In this document: one piece after another, positions 31,181 through 42,246 of the stretch
How positions within the stretch are numbered: the stretch's first letter is position 1
How the letters are laid out: every line of letters begins with the position of its first letter
Origin: Allobosea psychrotolerans
GTDB lineage: Bacteria; Pseudomonadota; Alphaproteobacteria; Rhizobiales; Beijerinckiaceae
Direction of reading: 5' to 3'
Assembly (NCBI RefSeq): GCF_002917105.1
Contig: NZ_PQFZ01000001.1
Location: 434,001 to 498,000, forward strand
DNA length: 64,000 bases
Position numbers and translations under genes: made by a program
The notes under the pieces: model-generated
What the model saw: only the letters and a program-made list of their open reading frames with translations
What the model was told of the DNA's origin: nothing
Database searches by the model: none

Positions 31181-32071
31181 ATGTTCGATTGGAACGATCT
31201 GAAGCCTTTCCTTGCGGTCGCACAGCATCAGAGCATGATCGCTGCGGGGAAATCGCTGGGCCTTAGTCAGTCAACGGTGCAGCGACGGCTTTCGGAGCTC
31301 GAGCGGCGGATCGGCCGCGCCCTGGTCGTCAGGCATCCTGCCGGATACCGGCTCACGGCAGATGGCGTGAGCCTGTTGCCGATGGCGCAGAGGGTTGCGC
31401 GCGCCGTGGCCGAGCTGGAGCAGTATCTCGACGATACTGCGCGGGAACTCGACGGCGTGATCCGCGTCACCTGTCCCGAGCCGCTGGTGCTGCGCATCGT
31501 CCAGTCGAAGCTGCTCGACGCCTTCCATGCGCGCCATCCGAAGCTGCTCGTCGAGTTCATGACCAGCGACCGCTATCTCGACTTGTCCCGAGGCGAGGCG
31601 GATGTCGCCTTCCGCTCCGGCGACACCGATGACGAACTCGTCGGGCGCAAGATCGCCGACTCGCTTTGGGCGATCTATGCCAGCCCCGACTATGTCGAGC
31701 GGCACGGCCGGCCGGCGACCATCCAGGACATGGCGCAGCACCCGCTGGTCGGATTCGAGACGACGTTCAGCTCGCACCGCATGCTGACATGGCTTGCGGA
31801 GGTCGCACCGAACGCCCGCTTCGCCGTGCGCAACAACAGCGTCCTTGGCCTGGTTTCGGCCGTTAAATCCGGCGTGGGGATCGGCCCATTGCCAACAGCG
31901 CTCGGAGACGCCGATGACGGCCTGATACGGATCCTCGGTCCGATCCCGGAACTGACGCGAAGCTGGCGAATCCTGGCTCACCCCGATCTCCGGCGCACGC
32001 CCCGTATCGCGGCCTTCTTCGACTTCATCATCGAACAGCGGGCTGCGCTGAAGCCGATCTTCACCGGGTAG
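31181..32071 (+). CDS. LysR-family transcriptional regulator
   Basis: 296 residues. The winged helix is MFDWNDLKPFLAVAQHQSM, then GKSLGLSQSTVQRRLSELERRIG; the C-terminal effector domain runs from about 90 to 290 (LDGVIRVTCPEPLVLRIVQ ... VKSGVGIGPLPTALGD). A GTG at 31148 would add 11 residues. Divergent from the cupin gene, the standard LysR arrangement for control of a neighbour. Confidence 0.9.
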   Translation: MFDWNDLKPFLAVAQHQSMIAAGKSLGLSQSTVQRRLSELERRIGRALVVRHPAGYRLTADGVSLLPMAQRVARAVAELEQYLDDTARELDGVIRVTCPEPLVLRIVQSKLLDAFHARHPKLLVEFMTSDRYLDLSRGEADVAFRSGDTDDELVGRKIADSLWAIYASPDYVERHGRPATIQDMAQHPLVGFETTFSSHRMLTWLAEVAPNARFAVRNNSVLGLVSAVKSGVGIGPLPTALGDADDGLIRILGPIPELTRSWRILAHPDLRRTPRIAAFFDFIIEQRAALKPIFTG

Positions 32072-32218
32072 GGGCGGCGAGGCGAGACTACCACGCCCGA
32101 CAGGTGGGGCCGGCGGCTTGCGCCGCACCGGTTGCGGCAAGCGGTTCGCCTCGCTACATACGCGACACATTCCCGAAAGCCCCGGCCCACCAGTCCGAGA
32201 GCGGAGTTCGCACGCCCC

Positions 32219-33871
<1,653 letters not shown>

Positions 33872-33891
33872 CGAGACGGGGTCGAGTTTCA

Positions 33892-33930
33892 GGGCCAGCG
33901 CTCCCGGACCGGGGCGCTGGCCCTTTCTTA
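33892..33930 (+). terminator. Rho-independent terminator of ettA
   Basis: Perfect 10-bp stem GGGCCAGCGC/GCGCTGGCCC followed by TTTCTTA, 20 bases after the ettA stop. Confidence 0.9.
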
Positions 33931-34115
33931 TGTGCCGGGACCTGTCTCATGCTTCGGGACCTGCCGCATGCTTCGGACTTGCTCTGCGCGTCGGAGGGCT
34001 GCCTCCGATGCGAGTCTTGGCGCGCAGGCGATATGTCAAAAGACACGGACATGGGGTGATCGGGCCTCTATAGGCCGAAGTTTGACGTCTCCGCAGTGAA
34101 TGGAACGAACGACCC

Positions 34116-35126
34116 GTGCACGACTTCGCCGATGAAGGCCCAGCTCCGGAGCGGCACGAAGTCGATGCGAGGTTCATGCGCAGCCTGCTCGCCGCATCGG
34201 ATGACTGCATCAAGGTTCTGACCCTCGACGGCAGGCTCAGCTTCATGAGCCAGGGTGGCCGGCGCGTAATGGAGGTCAGCGACTTCAATGCGGTCAAGGG
34301 CTGCCCCTGGCCGGACTTCTGGCAGGGCGCCGGCAATGCCGATGCGAAGGCGGCGATCGAGGCGGCGAGAGCGGGACGAAGCTCGCGTTTCCAGGGCGCT
34401 GCGAATACCGCGCTGGGAAACCCACGCTGGTGGGATGTGCAGGTTTCGCCCATTCTGGGGCCGGACGGACGTCCCGAAAGCATCCTGTCGGTTTCCCGCG
34501 ACGTTACCGAACTCAAGCGTGCCGAGGAGCGTCAGCGGCTGCTTGCGCTGGAGCTCAAGCACCGTATCAAGAATACCATCGCCATGATCCAGGCGATCGC
34601 GAACCAGACGCTGAGGAGCGGCGCGGAACTGGCCGATGCCAAGGCCGCGCTGATGGACCGGCTGAAAAACATGGGCGATGCCCAGGACCTACTGACGCAG
34701 TCGGTCTGGTCGAGGGCTCGCATGGATGAGCTCGTCGCCAGAGTCGTGATGCCTCAGGGCGAGGCGGACCGTATCGTTTGTGATGGTCCCGATGTCGAAT
34801 TGTCCTCGAAATGCACGCTGGCGATGTCGCTGGCGCTGCACGAGTTGACGACCAATGCGATGAAATACGGCGCGCTGTCGGGAGATGTCGGCCGGGTCAG
34901 CGTGGCCTGGACGATCGACCGCGCGGCGAGCCCGCCGCAGTTCCGGTTCGAGTGGCGCGAGACTGGCGGGCCGGTCGTCAGCCCGCCAGCGCAGGTCGGG
35001 TTCGGCTCACGCATGATCGAACGGGCGCTGGCGGGCTATTTTGCCGGTACGGCCGGGATGGACTACCCGCCGACCGGTGTCGTCTTCACCCTGGTGGCGC
35101 CGCTCGAGGCCCTGACGGCCGATTGA
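34116..35126 (+). CDS. HWE-family sensor histidine kinase
   Basis: 336 residues from a GTG start, cytoplasmic. A PAS domain (about 20-135: LLAASDDCIKVLTLDGRLSFMS ... SILSVSRDVTELK) leads into the kinase. The phospho-acceptor is His149 in LKHRIKNTIAMIQAIANQT; the HWE hallmarks are HELTTNAMKYGALS and FRFEWRETGGP; the G-box is GFGSRMIERALAGYF. HWE kinases are typical of Hyphomicrobiales and often act in light or stress responses. No response regulator is adjacent. Confidence 0.92.
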   Translation: MHDFADEGPAPERHEVDARFMRSLLAASDDCIKVLTLDGRLSFMSQGGRRVMEVSDFNAVKGCPWPDFWQGAGNADAKAAIEAARAGRSSRFQGAANTALGNPRWWDVQVSPILGPDGRPESILSVSRDVTELKRAEERQRLLALELKHRIKNTIAMIQAIANQTLRSGAELADAKAALMDRLKNMGDAQDLLTQSVWSRARMDELVARVVMPQGEADRIVCDGPDVELSSKCTLAMSLALHELTTNAMKYGALSGDVGRVSVAWTIDRAASPPQFRFEWRETGGPVVSPPAQVGFGSRMIERALAGYFAGTAGMDYPPTGVVFTLVAPLEALTAD

Positions 35127-35134
35127 ACCGGGCT

Positions 35135-36280
35135 TCAGCCCTTGCCGCCCACCAGAATCCGCCCATCGACATCGCGCACATCGCGCAGGCCGCACAGCGC
35201 CATGGTGATGTCGAGCTCCTTGCGGATGATGTCGAGGCAGCGGGTGACGCCCTCTTCGCCCATGGCCCCTAATCCGTAGAGGAAGGCGCGGCCGATGAAG
35301 GTGCCGTGGGCGCCGAGCGCCAGCGCCTTGATCACGTCCTGGCCGGAGCGGATGCCGCCGTCGAACAGGATTTCCATGCGCCCGCCGACCTGCTCGACGA
35401 TCGCCGGCAGCGCCGCGATCGAGGACAGCGCGCCGTCGAGCTGGCGGCCGCCATGGTTGGAGACGATCAGCGCGTCGGCGCCGCTCTTGGCCGCCATCTC
35501 GGCATCCTCGGGGTCGAGGATGCCCTTGAGGATCAGCTTGCCGCCCCAGAGATCCTTGATCCATTTGACGTCGTCCCAGCTCAGGGCCGGGTCGAATTGC
35601 TCGGCGGTCCAGGAGGAGAGCGAGGAGAGATCGCCGACACCCTTGGCATGGCCGACGATGTTGCCGAAGGAGCGGCGCGGCGTGTCGAGCATGCCCAGGC
35701 ACCAGCGCGGCTTGGTGGCGAGGTTGATCAGGTTGGCGATGGTGGGCTTGGGCGGTGCGCTGAGGCCGTTGCGGATGTCCTTGTGACGCTGACCAAGGAT
35801 CTGCAGGTCGAGCGTCAGCACCAGCGCGGTGACGCCGGCACCCTTGGCGCGCTGGATCAGCCGCGCGATGAAGTCGCGGTCCTTCATCACATAGAGCTGG
35901 AACCAGAACGGCTTGCCGACATGGTTGGCGATGTCCTCGAGCGAGCAGATGCTCATGGTCGAGAGCGTGAAGGGCACGCCGGCCTTGCTGGCGGCGCGCG
36001 CGGCGAGGATTTCGCCATCGGCGTGCTGCATGCCGGTGAGGCCGGTGGGGGCGAGCGCGACCGGCATGGCGACGGGCTGGCCGACCATGGTCGAAGCCAG
36101 CGTGCGGTTGGTCATGTCGACGGCGACGCGCTGGCGCAGCTTGATGCCGGTGAAATCGGTTTCGTTGGCGCGGTAGGTGCCCTCGGTCCAGGCGCCGGAA
36201 TCGGCGTAATCGTAGAACATCCGCGGCACCCGGCGCTTGGCCAGGATGCGTAGATCCTCGATGGTCAGGGGCTGGGCCAT
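35135..36280 (-). CDS. lldD: FMN-dependent alpha-hydroxy-acid dehydrogenase (L-lactate dehydrogenase type)
   Basis: 381 residues. Oxidises L-lactate or a related 2-hydroxy acid, passing electrons to quinone. The active-site block SNHGGRQLDG is intact, with RRVPRMFYDYADSGAW at the start, ALAPTGLTGMQHADGE, and the FMN phosphate site FDGGIRSGQDVIKALALGA. The start at 36280 is preceded by GGAGGC. Transcribed alone. Specificity for lactate over glycolate or mandelate is inferred from overall similarity. Confidence 0.88.
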   Translation of the reverse strand: MAQPLTIEDLRILAKRRVPRMFYDYADSGAWTEGTYRANETDFTGIKLRQRVAVDMTNRTLASTMVGQPVAMPVALAPTGLTGMQHADGEILAARAASKAGVPFTLSTMSICSLEDIANHVGKPFWFQLYVMKDRDFIARLIQRAKGAGVTALVLTLDLQILGQRHKDIRNGLSAPPKPTIANLINLATKPRWCLGMLDTPRRSFGNIVGHAKGVGDLSSLSSWTAEQFDPALSWDDVKWIKDLWGGKLILKGILDPEDAEMAAKSGADALIVSNHGGRQLDGALSSIAALPAIVEQVGGRMEILFDGGIRSGQDVIKALALGAHGTFIGRAFLYGLGAMGEEGVTRCLDIIRKELDITMALCGLRDVRDVDGRILVGGKG

Positions 36281-36347
36281 GGTCGTCGCCTCCACGCGTG
36301 TACTTGACGCCGAGGTCGCACGGAAATTTGCAGGTGGCAACCGCTCC

Positions 36348-36974
36348 TTATGACACCCCCATATACCGCCCGGGCTTGTGGTTGATCGCGAGGATGAGGT
36401 TGAGCACTGCCGCGCCGGCAAGCGAGACCAGCACCTTGTCGAGCGGCAGCAGGAAGAGCGCCCCTGCGAGGATCACCACATCGACGCCGAGCTGGAACCA
36501 GCCGGCGCGGATGCCGTGATGCTCCTGCAGATAGAGCGCCAGGATGTTGATGCCGCCGAGCCCGGTGCGATGGCGGAAGAGCGCGAGCAGGCCGAGCCCC
36601 ATGAAGCTGCCGCCCGCGATTGCGGCATAGAGCGGATCGACAGCCTCGATCCGGAGCCAGCCCGGCGTCGCCCAGGTGAAGACCGAGACGAGCCCGACCG
36701 CAATGAACGTCCGCGCCGCGAAGCGCCAGCCCATGCGCCGGATCGCCAGCCAGTAGAAGGGCAGGTTGAGGGCGAAGAACAGGATGCCGAAATTAATGCC
36801 GGTGGCGAATTGCAGCAGGAGCGCCATGCCCGCCGCCCCGCTCGTGAGCAAAGTCGCCTTGGTATAGAGCACTATGCCGATGCTCACCATCAACGTGCCG
36901 AGCAGCATCGCCATCACATCTTCATAGAAGCGGTGGCGTTCGCCCGTCTCCAAGGCCGTAGCAGCTTGCGTCAT
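36348..36974 (-). CDS. YitT/DUF161-family inner-membrane protein
   Basis: 208 residues with five to six membrane segments. Typical text: DVMAMLLGTLMVSIGIVLYT, TSGAAGMALLLQFATGINFGILFFALNLPFYW (a longer hydrophobic block), RTGLGGINILALYLQEHHGIRAGWFQLGVD. Function of the family is unknown; possibly small-molecule transport. It is divergent from the GH3 gene, 122 bp apart. Confidence 0.85.
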   Translation of the reverse strand: MTQAATALETGERHRFYEDVMAMLLGTLMVSIGIVLYTKATLLTSGAAGMALLLQFATGINFGILFFALNLPFYWLAIRRMGWRFAARTFIAVGLVSVFTWATPGWLRIEAVDPLYAAIAGGSFMGLGLLALFRHRTGLGGINILALYLQEHHGIRAGWFQLGVDVVILAGALFLLPLDKVLVSLAGAAVLNLILAINHKPGRYMGVS

Positions 36975-37096
36975 CGCGTCATCCCGGTTCGCGCGCCTTC
37001 GGCAGGGCTCGCCCTGCGGCGATGCAACGGTTGAGCCACGCGGAGCGATCCTGTAGGGCCGGGCCATCCTTTCCGCCAGTGAGCGAGACCTGTTCC

Positions 37097-39310
37097 ATGA
37101 TCCTGCGGCTCGTCGCTGCGTTCCTGCTCTGCCTTTTCGCGCCCCAGGCCTTTGTCAATGCCGCCTTTGCCGATGACACCGTCGCCTGGAAGACCGGGCG
37201 CGAGGCCGCCGCGATCGAACGGCGCATCGACGTGCTGCTGGCGAAGATGACGCTGGAGGAGAAGGTCGGACAGCTCCATCTCTCGGGGCGCGGCGACGGC
37301 TTCGACATCAACCAGATCAAGACCGGCCGCATGGGCGGGGTGATGAACTTCGTCGTGCCCAGCGAGGTGCTCGCTGTCCAGCACGCCGCGCGCGAATCGC
37401 GCCTGAAGATCCCGGTGATCATCGGGCTCGACGCGGTCCATGGCTTCTCCACCTATTTCCCGCTGCCGCTCGGCCAGGCCTCGACCTGGAATCCCAAGCT
37501 GATCGAGGAGGCGGCCTATTGGACCGGCCGCGAGGCGCGCGCCGCAGGCATCCAATGGACCTTTGCGCCGATGGTCGACATCTCGCGCGATCCGCGCTGG
37601 GGCCGGGTCCTGGAAGGGGCGGGTGAGGATCCGTATCTCGCCTCGGTCGTGGCGGCAGCGCGCACCCATGGCTATCAGCGCGGTGGCGTCGCGACCACGG
37701 TGAAGCATTTCGTCGGCTATGGCGCAGCAGAAGCCGGCCGCGACTATAATTCGACCTGGATCCCGACCAGCCAGCTGCACGACCTCTACCTGCCCCCGTT
37801 CAAGGCGTCGTTCGAGGCCGGCTCGATGACGGCGATGGCGGCGTTCAACGCGCTGAACGGCATGCCGGCGACCGCCCATCGCGGCATGCTGACCGATCTC
37901 TTGCGCGGAAAATGGGGCTTCAAGGGCTTCGTCACCTCGGATTTCGGTTCGATCACCGAGCTCAGGCTGCACGGTATCGCCAAGGATGATGCCGAGGCCG
38001 CGCGCAAGGCTCTGCTCGCCGGCATCGACATGGACATGATGGGCGATGTCTACCTCAAGCATCTCGGCAATGAGGTGACGGCCGGCCGCGTGCCGATGAA
38101 GGCGTTGAACGAGGCCGTGCGCCGGGTGCTGCGGGTGAAGTTCCATCTCGGCCTGTTCGAGCGCGCCGATATCGACCCGGCCGCGGCGCCTGCGCTGATG
38201 CAGACGCAGGCCGCCCGCGACGTGGCGCTGAAGGCTGCCCAGGAAGGCGTGATCCTGCTGAAGAACGCCAATGAGACGCTGCCGATCGCGGCCGGCGTCA
38301 AATCGGTCGCGGTCATCGGTGCGATGGCGCGCCCCGAGGATGAGCGGGTCTGGACCGATCCGGCGGGCCTTGGCCGTCGCGTCATCCAGGCGCTGCCCGA
38401 GGCGCTGAAGGAGCGGCTGCCGGCGGATACGAACGTGGTCTACGAGCCCGCCTTCACCAAGGCCTGCGGCACGGAGTTCGCCGACAAGGATGCGGCGCTG
38501 CGCACTGCGGCGGCAAGCGATTTGATCGTCGCGATGCTGGGCGAGGATTGCGAGTTCATGGGCGAGGGCGCCTCGCGCACCAATCTCGGCTTGCCCGGGG
38601 TGCAGCAGGAATTGCTGGAGGCGCTGGTCGCCACCGGCAAGCCGGTTGTGCTGGTGCTGGCAACTGCGCGGCCTTTGGTGCTGAGCTGGCCCGAGGCCCA
38701 TGTCGCGGCGATCGTCCAGACCTTCCATGGCGGCACGGAGGGGCGGACCGCCATCGCCGATGTCCTGACCGGCAAGGTCAATCCGTCAGGGCGCGTGCCG
38801 ATGAGCTTTCCACGCTCGGTCGGGCAGATCCCGGTTTATTACGACCAGTTGCCGACCGGCCGGCCCGAAAAGGTCCGCCAGCGCTATGAATCCATCTTCA
38901 TGGACGAGAAGAACGAGGCGCTCTACCCGTTCGGCTACGGCCTGTCCTATTCCCGCTTCACCTATGCCAATCCGCGTGTCGACAGGGCAAGCGTGCCGAT
39001 GAACGGGACGGTGGAGGTCACGGTCGATGTCGGCAATGCCGGCACGCGTGACGGGCAGGAGGTGGTGCAGCTCTATATCCGCCAGCCGGTCGCCAGCCGC
39101 TCGCGGCCGCTGCGCGAATTGAAGGCATTCGAGAAGGTCGCGTTGCGCGCCGGGGAGACGCGGACGGTGCGCTTCAAGCTGGATGTGGCGCGGCTCGGCA
39201 TCCATGACGACGAGGGGCGCTATGTCCTCGACCCCGGAACCTTCGAAATCTATCTTGGCGGCTCGTCGCGGGCGTCGGAAACGGTCAGCTTCATTCTGAC
39301 CAAGTCTTGA
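37097..39310 (+). CDS. bglX: Periplasmic glycoside hydrolase family 3 beta-glucosidase
   Basis: 737 residues with signal peptide MILRLVAAFLLCLFAPQAFVNAAFA. The GH3 N-domain shows KMTLEEKVGQLHL, GLDAVHGFSTYFPLPLG, FAPMVDISRDPRWGRVLEGAGEDP, and the nucleophile Asp in GFVTSDFGSI (about D282). The C-domain and the final fibronectin-III-like domain (VTVDVGNAGTRDGQEVVQLYI) complete the BglX layout. Hydrolyses beta-linked gluco-oligosaccharides in the periplasm. Confidence 0.94.
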   Translation: MILRLVAAFLLCLFAPQAFVNAAFADDTVAWKTGREAAAIERRIDVLLAKMTLEEKVGQLHLSGRGDGFDINQIKTGRMGGVMNFVVPSEVLAVQHAARESRLKIPVIIGLDAVHGFSTYFPLPLGQASTWNPKLIEEAAYWTGREARAAGIQWTFAPMVDISRDPRWGRVLEGAGEDPYLASVVAAARTHGYQRGGVATTVKHFVGYGAAEAGRDYNSTWIPTSQLHDLYLPPFKASFEAGSMTAMAAFNALNGMPATAHRGMLTDLLRGKWGFKGFVTSDFGSITELRLHGIAKDDAEAARKALLAGIDMDMMGDVYLKHLGNEVTAGRVPMKALNEAVRRVLRVKFHLGLFERADIDPAAAPALMQTQAARDVALKAAQEGVILLKNANETLPIAAGVKSVAVIGAMARPEDERVWTDPAGLGRRVIQALPEALKERLPADTNVVYEPAFTKACGTEFADKDAALRTAAASDLIVAMLGEDCEFMGEGASRTNLGLPGVQQELLEALVATGKPVVLVLATARPLVLSWPEAHVAAIVQTFHGGTEGRTAIADVLTGKVNPSGRVPMSFPRSVGQIPVYYDQLPTGRPEKVRQRYESIFMDEKNEALYPFGYGLSYSRFTYANPRVDRASVPMNGTVEVTVDVGNAGTRDGQEVVQLYIRQPVASRSRPLRELKAFEKVALRAGETRTVRFKLDVARLGIHDDEGRYVLDPGTFEIYLGGSSRASETVSFILTKS

Positions 39311-39442
39311 TCGGATCGCCTCGCGCGCTGCATTCCGTTTGGTCTCGACAAGGATGAATTTTCGGTCAATCCTTCGAGGGCGCGGCCTTCGGACGCTTGC
39401 ATCCGTCGGCTGGCAAGATGCTTGGCTCCAAAGGATGCGGCG

Positions 39443-39646
39443 ATGGCGACCGGAACCGTAAAATGGTTCAATACTGAGAAGGGCTTTGGTTTCATTCAGC
39501 CTGCTGACGGTGGCAAGGACGTGTTCGTCCATATAACTGCCGTAAAGGAAGCGGGCCTGATGACGCTGACGGAAGGGCAGAAAGTCTCGTTCGAGCTCAA
39601 GACCGAGCGCGGCAAGACGGCAGCGGGATCGCTCCAGCTGATCTGA
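39443..39646 (+). CDS. cspA: Cold-shock domain protein (CspA family)
   Basis: 67-residue single-domain RNA/DNA-binding protein. RNP1 GFGFIQ and RNP2 VFVHI are intact, within [17 protein letters not shown]. The start at 39443 gives the canonical [10 protein letters not shown]. Stands alone with a 132-bp leader. Acts as an RNA chaperone. Confidence 0.95.
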   Translation: MATGTVKWFNTEKGFGFIQPADGGKDVFVHITAVKEAGLMTLTEGQKVSFELKTERGKTAAGSLQLI

Positions 39647-39757
39647 CCCTTTCGAGCTTTGACTATGTCTGGAGATCGCATCCTGGCTGCTGCGATAACG
39701 AATGCCTTTGTGCAGGCGATCGTAGGCAGCTGAGCGCGATTTTGACTTTCGCGCGGG

Positions 39758-40627
39758 TTAGCGCGCGAAATGCTTGGCTCCCGCGACGCAGAGCGCTACG
39801 GCCGCCGAGATGGCGACCATTTGCCAGCTGACCGCCTCGTTCAACAGCATGGACGCCAGCAGCAATCCGAAGAAGGGCTGCAGCAATTGCAGTTGCCCGA
39901 CGGCGGCGATGCCGCCCTGGGCGAGGCCGCGATACCAGAAGACGAAGCCGATCAGCATGCTAAACAGCGAGACATAGCCGAGCCCGAACCAGGCCGGTCC
40001 GCCCGTCTGCGCGAGCGACGCCGGCATGGTGCCGAAGGTGAGCGCCGCCATGATCGGCAAGGCCAGGACCAGCGCCCAGGAGATCACCTGCCAGCCGCCG
40101 AGCCTGCGCGACAGCGCCGCGCCTTCGGCATAGCCGAGACCGCAGATGATGATGGCGGCGAGCATCAGCAGGTCGCCCAGCGGCGAGGCGTCGAAGCCGT
40201 GGGTCATGGCGAAACCGGCAACGAGGGCGCTGCCCAGGCAGGAGAACAGCCAGAAAGCCAGGCGCGGACGCTCGCCGCCGCGCAGCACGCCGAAGATCGC
40301 CGTCGCCAGCGGCAGCAGGCCGATGAAGACGATGGAATGGGCGGAGGTGACGTGCTTCAGCGCCAGCGCCGTCAGGAGCGGGAAGCCGACGACGACGCTG
40401 AGCGCGACCACGGCGAGCGAGATGAGATCCCCTCGTTCCGGCCGCTTCTGCCGGAAGGCGAGCAGGAGTCCGAGCGCGAGGATGCCTGCGATGGCGGCCC
40501 GCGCGGTGGTGAGGAAGACGGGGTCGAAATCGGCCACCGCCACCCGCGTCGCCGGCAGCGAGCCGCTGAAGATCAGCACGCCGATCAGGCCGTTGATCCA
40601 GCCGCTCATGGTCTTGTCCATCTTCAT
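39758..40627 (-). CDS. EamA/DMT-family transporter
   Basis: 289 residues and about ten membrane segments in two EamA repeats (for example SGWINGLIGVLIFSGSLPAT ... PVFLTTARAAIAGILALGLL, and AAVGQLQLLQPFFGLLLASM ... LNEAVSWQ). Probable metabolite or amino-acid exporter. Divergent from a MocR-type regulator with direct and inverted ACAGTT repeats between them, so probably its target. Confidence 0.9.
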   Translation of the reverse strand: MKMDKTMSGWINGLIGVLIFSGSLPATRVAVADFDPVFLTTARAAIAGILALGLLLAFRQKRPERGDLISLAVVALSVVVGFPLLTALALKHVTSAHSIVFIGLLPLATAIFGVLRGGERPRLAFWLFSCLGSALVAGFAMTHGFDASPLGDLLMLAAIIICGLGYAEGAALSRRLGGWQVISWALVLALPIMAALTFGTMPASLAQTGGPAWFGLGYVSLFSMLIGFVFWYRGLAQGGIAAVGQLQLLQPFFGLLLASMLLNEAVSWQMVAISAAVALCVAGAKHFAR

Positions 40628-40675
40628 CGTTCCGGTTTCGACCTGCATCGGGGCGCGGCTGATGATTTTCCAGAG

Positions 40676-40703
40676 ACAGTTCAATACAGTTGATGCAAAC
40701 TGT
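40676..40703. promoter_or_regulatory. Candidate MocR operator
   Basis: Two direct ACAGTT units (40676-40681, 40686-40691) plus an inverted AACTGT (40698-40703), the last pair a perfect inverted repeat with a 6-bp spacer. It lies between the divergent exporter and regulator starts; MocR regulators are known to bind such mixed direct/inverted sites. Confidence 0.6.
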
Positions 40704-40725
40704 GCTGCTTGCGGGAGCAATACGG

Positions 40726-42168
40726 ATGCATGATCAGGCTCTGCCGAAAGGCGGGGACGGCACGCTGGTCGAGCGCGTCATGGCGGTCGTCAGCCAGCGG
40801 ATTGCGGGTCGGACGCTTGCGCCGGGAGCCAAGCTGCCTTCGCTGCGCAGCTTCGCCGAGACGATGGGCGTCTCGAAATCGACCGTGGTGGAGGCCTATG
40901 ATCGGCTCGCCGCCGAAGGCGTGATCCAGGCGCGGCGCGGCTCGGGCTTCTATGTCGCGGGACATGCTCCGCCGTTCTCGGTCGCTGATCTGGGCCCCAG
41001 GCTCGAACGCGCGGTCGATCCGTTCTGGGTCTCGCGGCAATCGCTCGATGCCGGTGAGGGTGTGCTCAAGCCGGGCTGCGGCTGGCTGCCGGCCGACTGG
41101 TTGCCGGAGGAGGGGATGCGCCGGGCGCTGCGGGCGCTGTCGCGCGCACCGGCCGAAACGCTGGCGGATTACGGCACGCCGCTCGGACTCGCGCCGTTGC
41201 GGCAGGTGCTGTCGCGACGCATGGCGCTTCACAGCGTCGATGCCGCGCCCGACCAGATTCTGTTGACGGAATCCGGCACGCAGGCTCTCGACCTGGTCTG
41301 CCGCTTCCTGGTCGAGCCAGGTGATGCGGTGCTCGTGGACGATCCCTGCTATTTCAACTTTCATGCCCTGCTGCGAGCGCACCGCGTCCGCATCGTCAGC
41401 GTGCCCTATACGCCGAACGGCCCCGATACGGCCCTGTTCGAGCAAGTCTTGGCGCAGGAGCGCCCACGCCTCTACATCACCAATTCCGCGCTCCACAATC
41501 CGACCGGCGCGAGCCTGTCGCCGGTCGTCGCGCATCGCGTTCTCAAGCTTGCCGAGCAGTTCGGCCTGACCATCGTCGAGGACGATATCTTCGCCGATTT
41601 CGAGCCGGAACCGGCCCCGCGCCTGGCCGCCTTCGACGGGCTCGATCGCGTCGTCCAGATCGGCAGCTTCTCGAAGTCGCTCTCGGCTTCGGTGCGCTGC
41701 GGCTATATCGCCGCCAGGCCGGGCTGGATCGAGGGGCTGATCGACCACAAGATCGCAGCCTCCTTCGGCACGGGCCGTCTCGCGGCCGAACTCGTCCTGA
41801 GCGTCCTCAGGGATGGCAGCTACCGCAAATACATGGAGGGGCTGCGTGCGCGTCTCGCGCGCGCCATGAGCGAGAGCGCTACGCGGCTCAAGGCCATCGG
41901 CATCACGCCCTGGATCGAGCCGCGCGGCGGCATGTTCCTGTGGTGCGCGCTGCCTGAGGGGCTGGATGCGGCCGTGATCGCGCGGCAGCTGCTGGCGGAG
42001 GACATCGTCCTGGCGCCGGGCAACGTCTACAGCCTGTCGCAATCGGCGAGCCGGTTCCTGCGTTTCAATGTCGCGCAATCCAACGATCCCCGCCTGTTCA
42101 GCGCCCTTAATCGGGCTATGGCGGCCGCTGCGCGGCGCGGGGCCGCGGCGCAGATTGCGCTTGCGTGA
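40726..42168 (+). CDS. MocR-type regulator (GntR HTH fused to PLP aminotransferase)
   Basis: 480 residues. The GntR-type winged helix (about 10-75) has SQRIAGRTLAPGAKLPSLRS and VSKSTVVEAYDRLAAEGVIQARRGSGFYV. The fold-type I aminotransferase part (about 115-470) has TNSALHNPTGASLSP, VEDDIFADF and the PLP-binding Lys in IGSFSKSLSASVRCGY. The start at 40726 follows GCGGGAG. These proteins sense PLP or amino compounds; the divergent DMT exporter is the likely target. Confidence 0.93.
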   Translation: MHDQALPKGGDGTLVERVMAVVSQRIAGRTLAPGAKLPSLRSFAETMGVSKSTVVEAYDRLAAEGVIQARRGSGFYVAGHAPPFSVADLGPRLERAVDPFWVSRQSLDAGEGVLKPGCGWLPADWLPEEGMRRALRALSRAPAETLADYGTPLGLAPLRQVLSRRMALHSVDAAPDQILLTESGTQALDLVCRFLVEPGDAVLVDDPCYFNFHALLRAHRVRIVSVPYTPNGPDTALFEQVLAQERPRLYITNSALHNPTGASLSPVVAHRVLKLAEQFGLTIVEDDIFADFEPEPAPRLAAFDGLDRVVQIGSFSKSLSASVRCGYIAARPGWIEGLIDHKIAASFGTGRLAAELVLSVLRDGSYRKYMEGLRARLARAMSESATRLKAIGITPWIEPRGGMFLWCALPEGLDAAVIARQLLAEDIVLAPGNVYSLSQSASRFLRFNVAQSNDPRLFSALNRAMAAAARRGAAAQIALA

Positions 42169-42182
42169 GGCGAGTGATTGAC

Positions 42183-42198
42183 ATAAAGATATCTTTAT
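42183..42198 (+). promoter_or_regulatory. Perfect palindrome upstream of the methionine-cycle operon
   Basis: ATAAAGATATCTTTAT, directly following and overlapping a TTGACA (42178-42183) that looks like a -35 box. Lies 48 bp before the ArsR-methyltransferase start; best read as its autoregulatory operator. Confidence 0.7.
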
Positions 42199-42246
42199 AT
42201 CTTTCTCGATTTCATCGCGGAGTTCGAGCGCTTGCGCCAGCCGACC

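Noticed and set aside
42169..42246. SAM or SAH riboswitch before the metF-metH operon
   Set aside because: The leader is too short and shows a DNA palindrome rather than a riboswitch fold.
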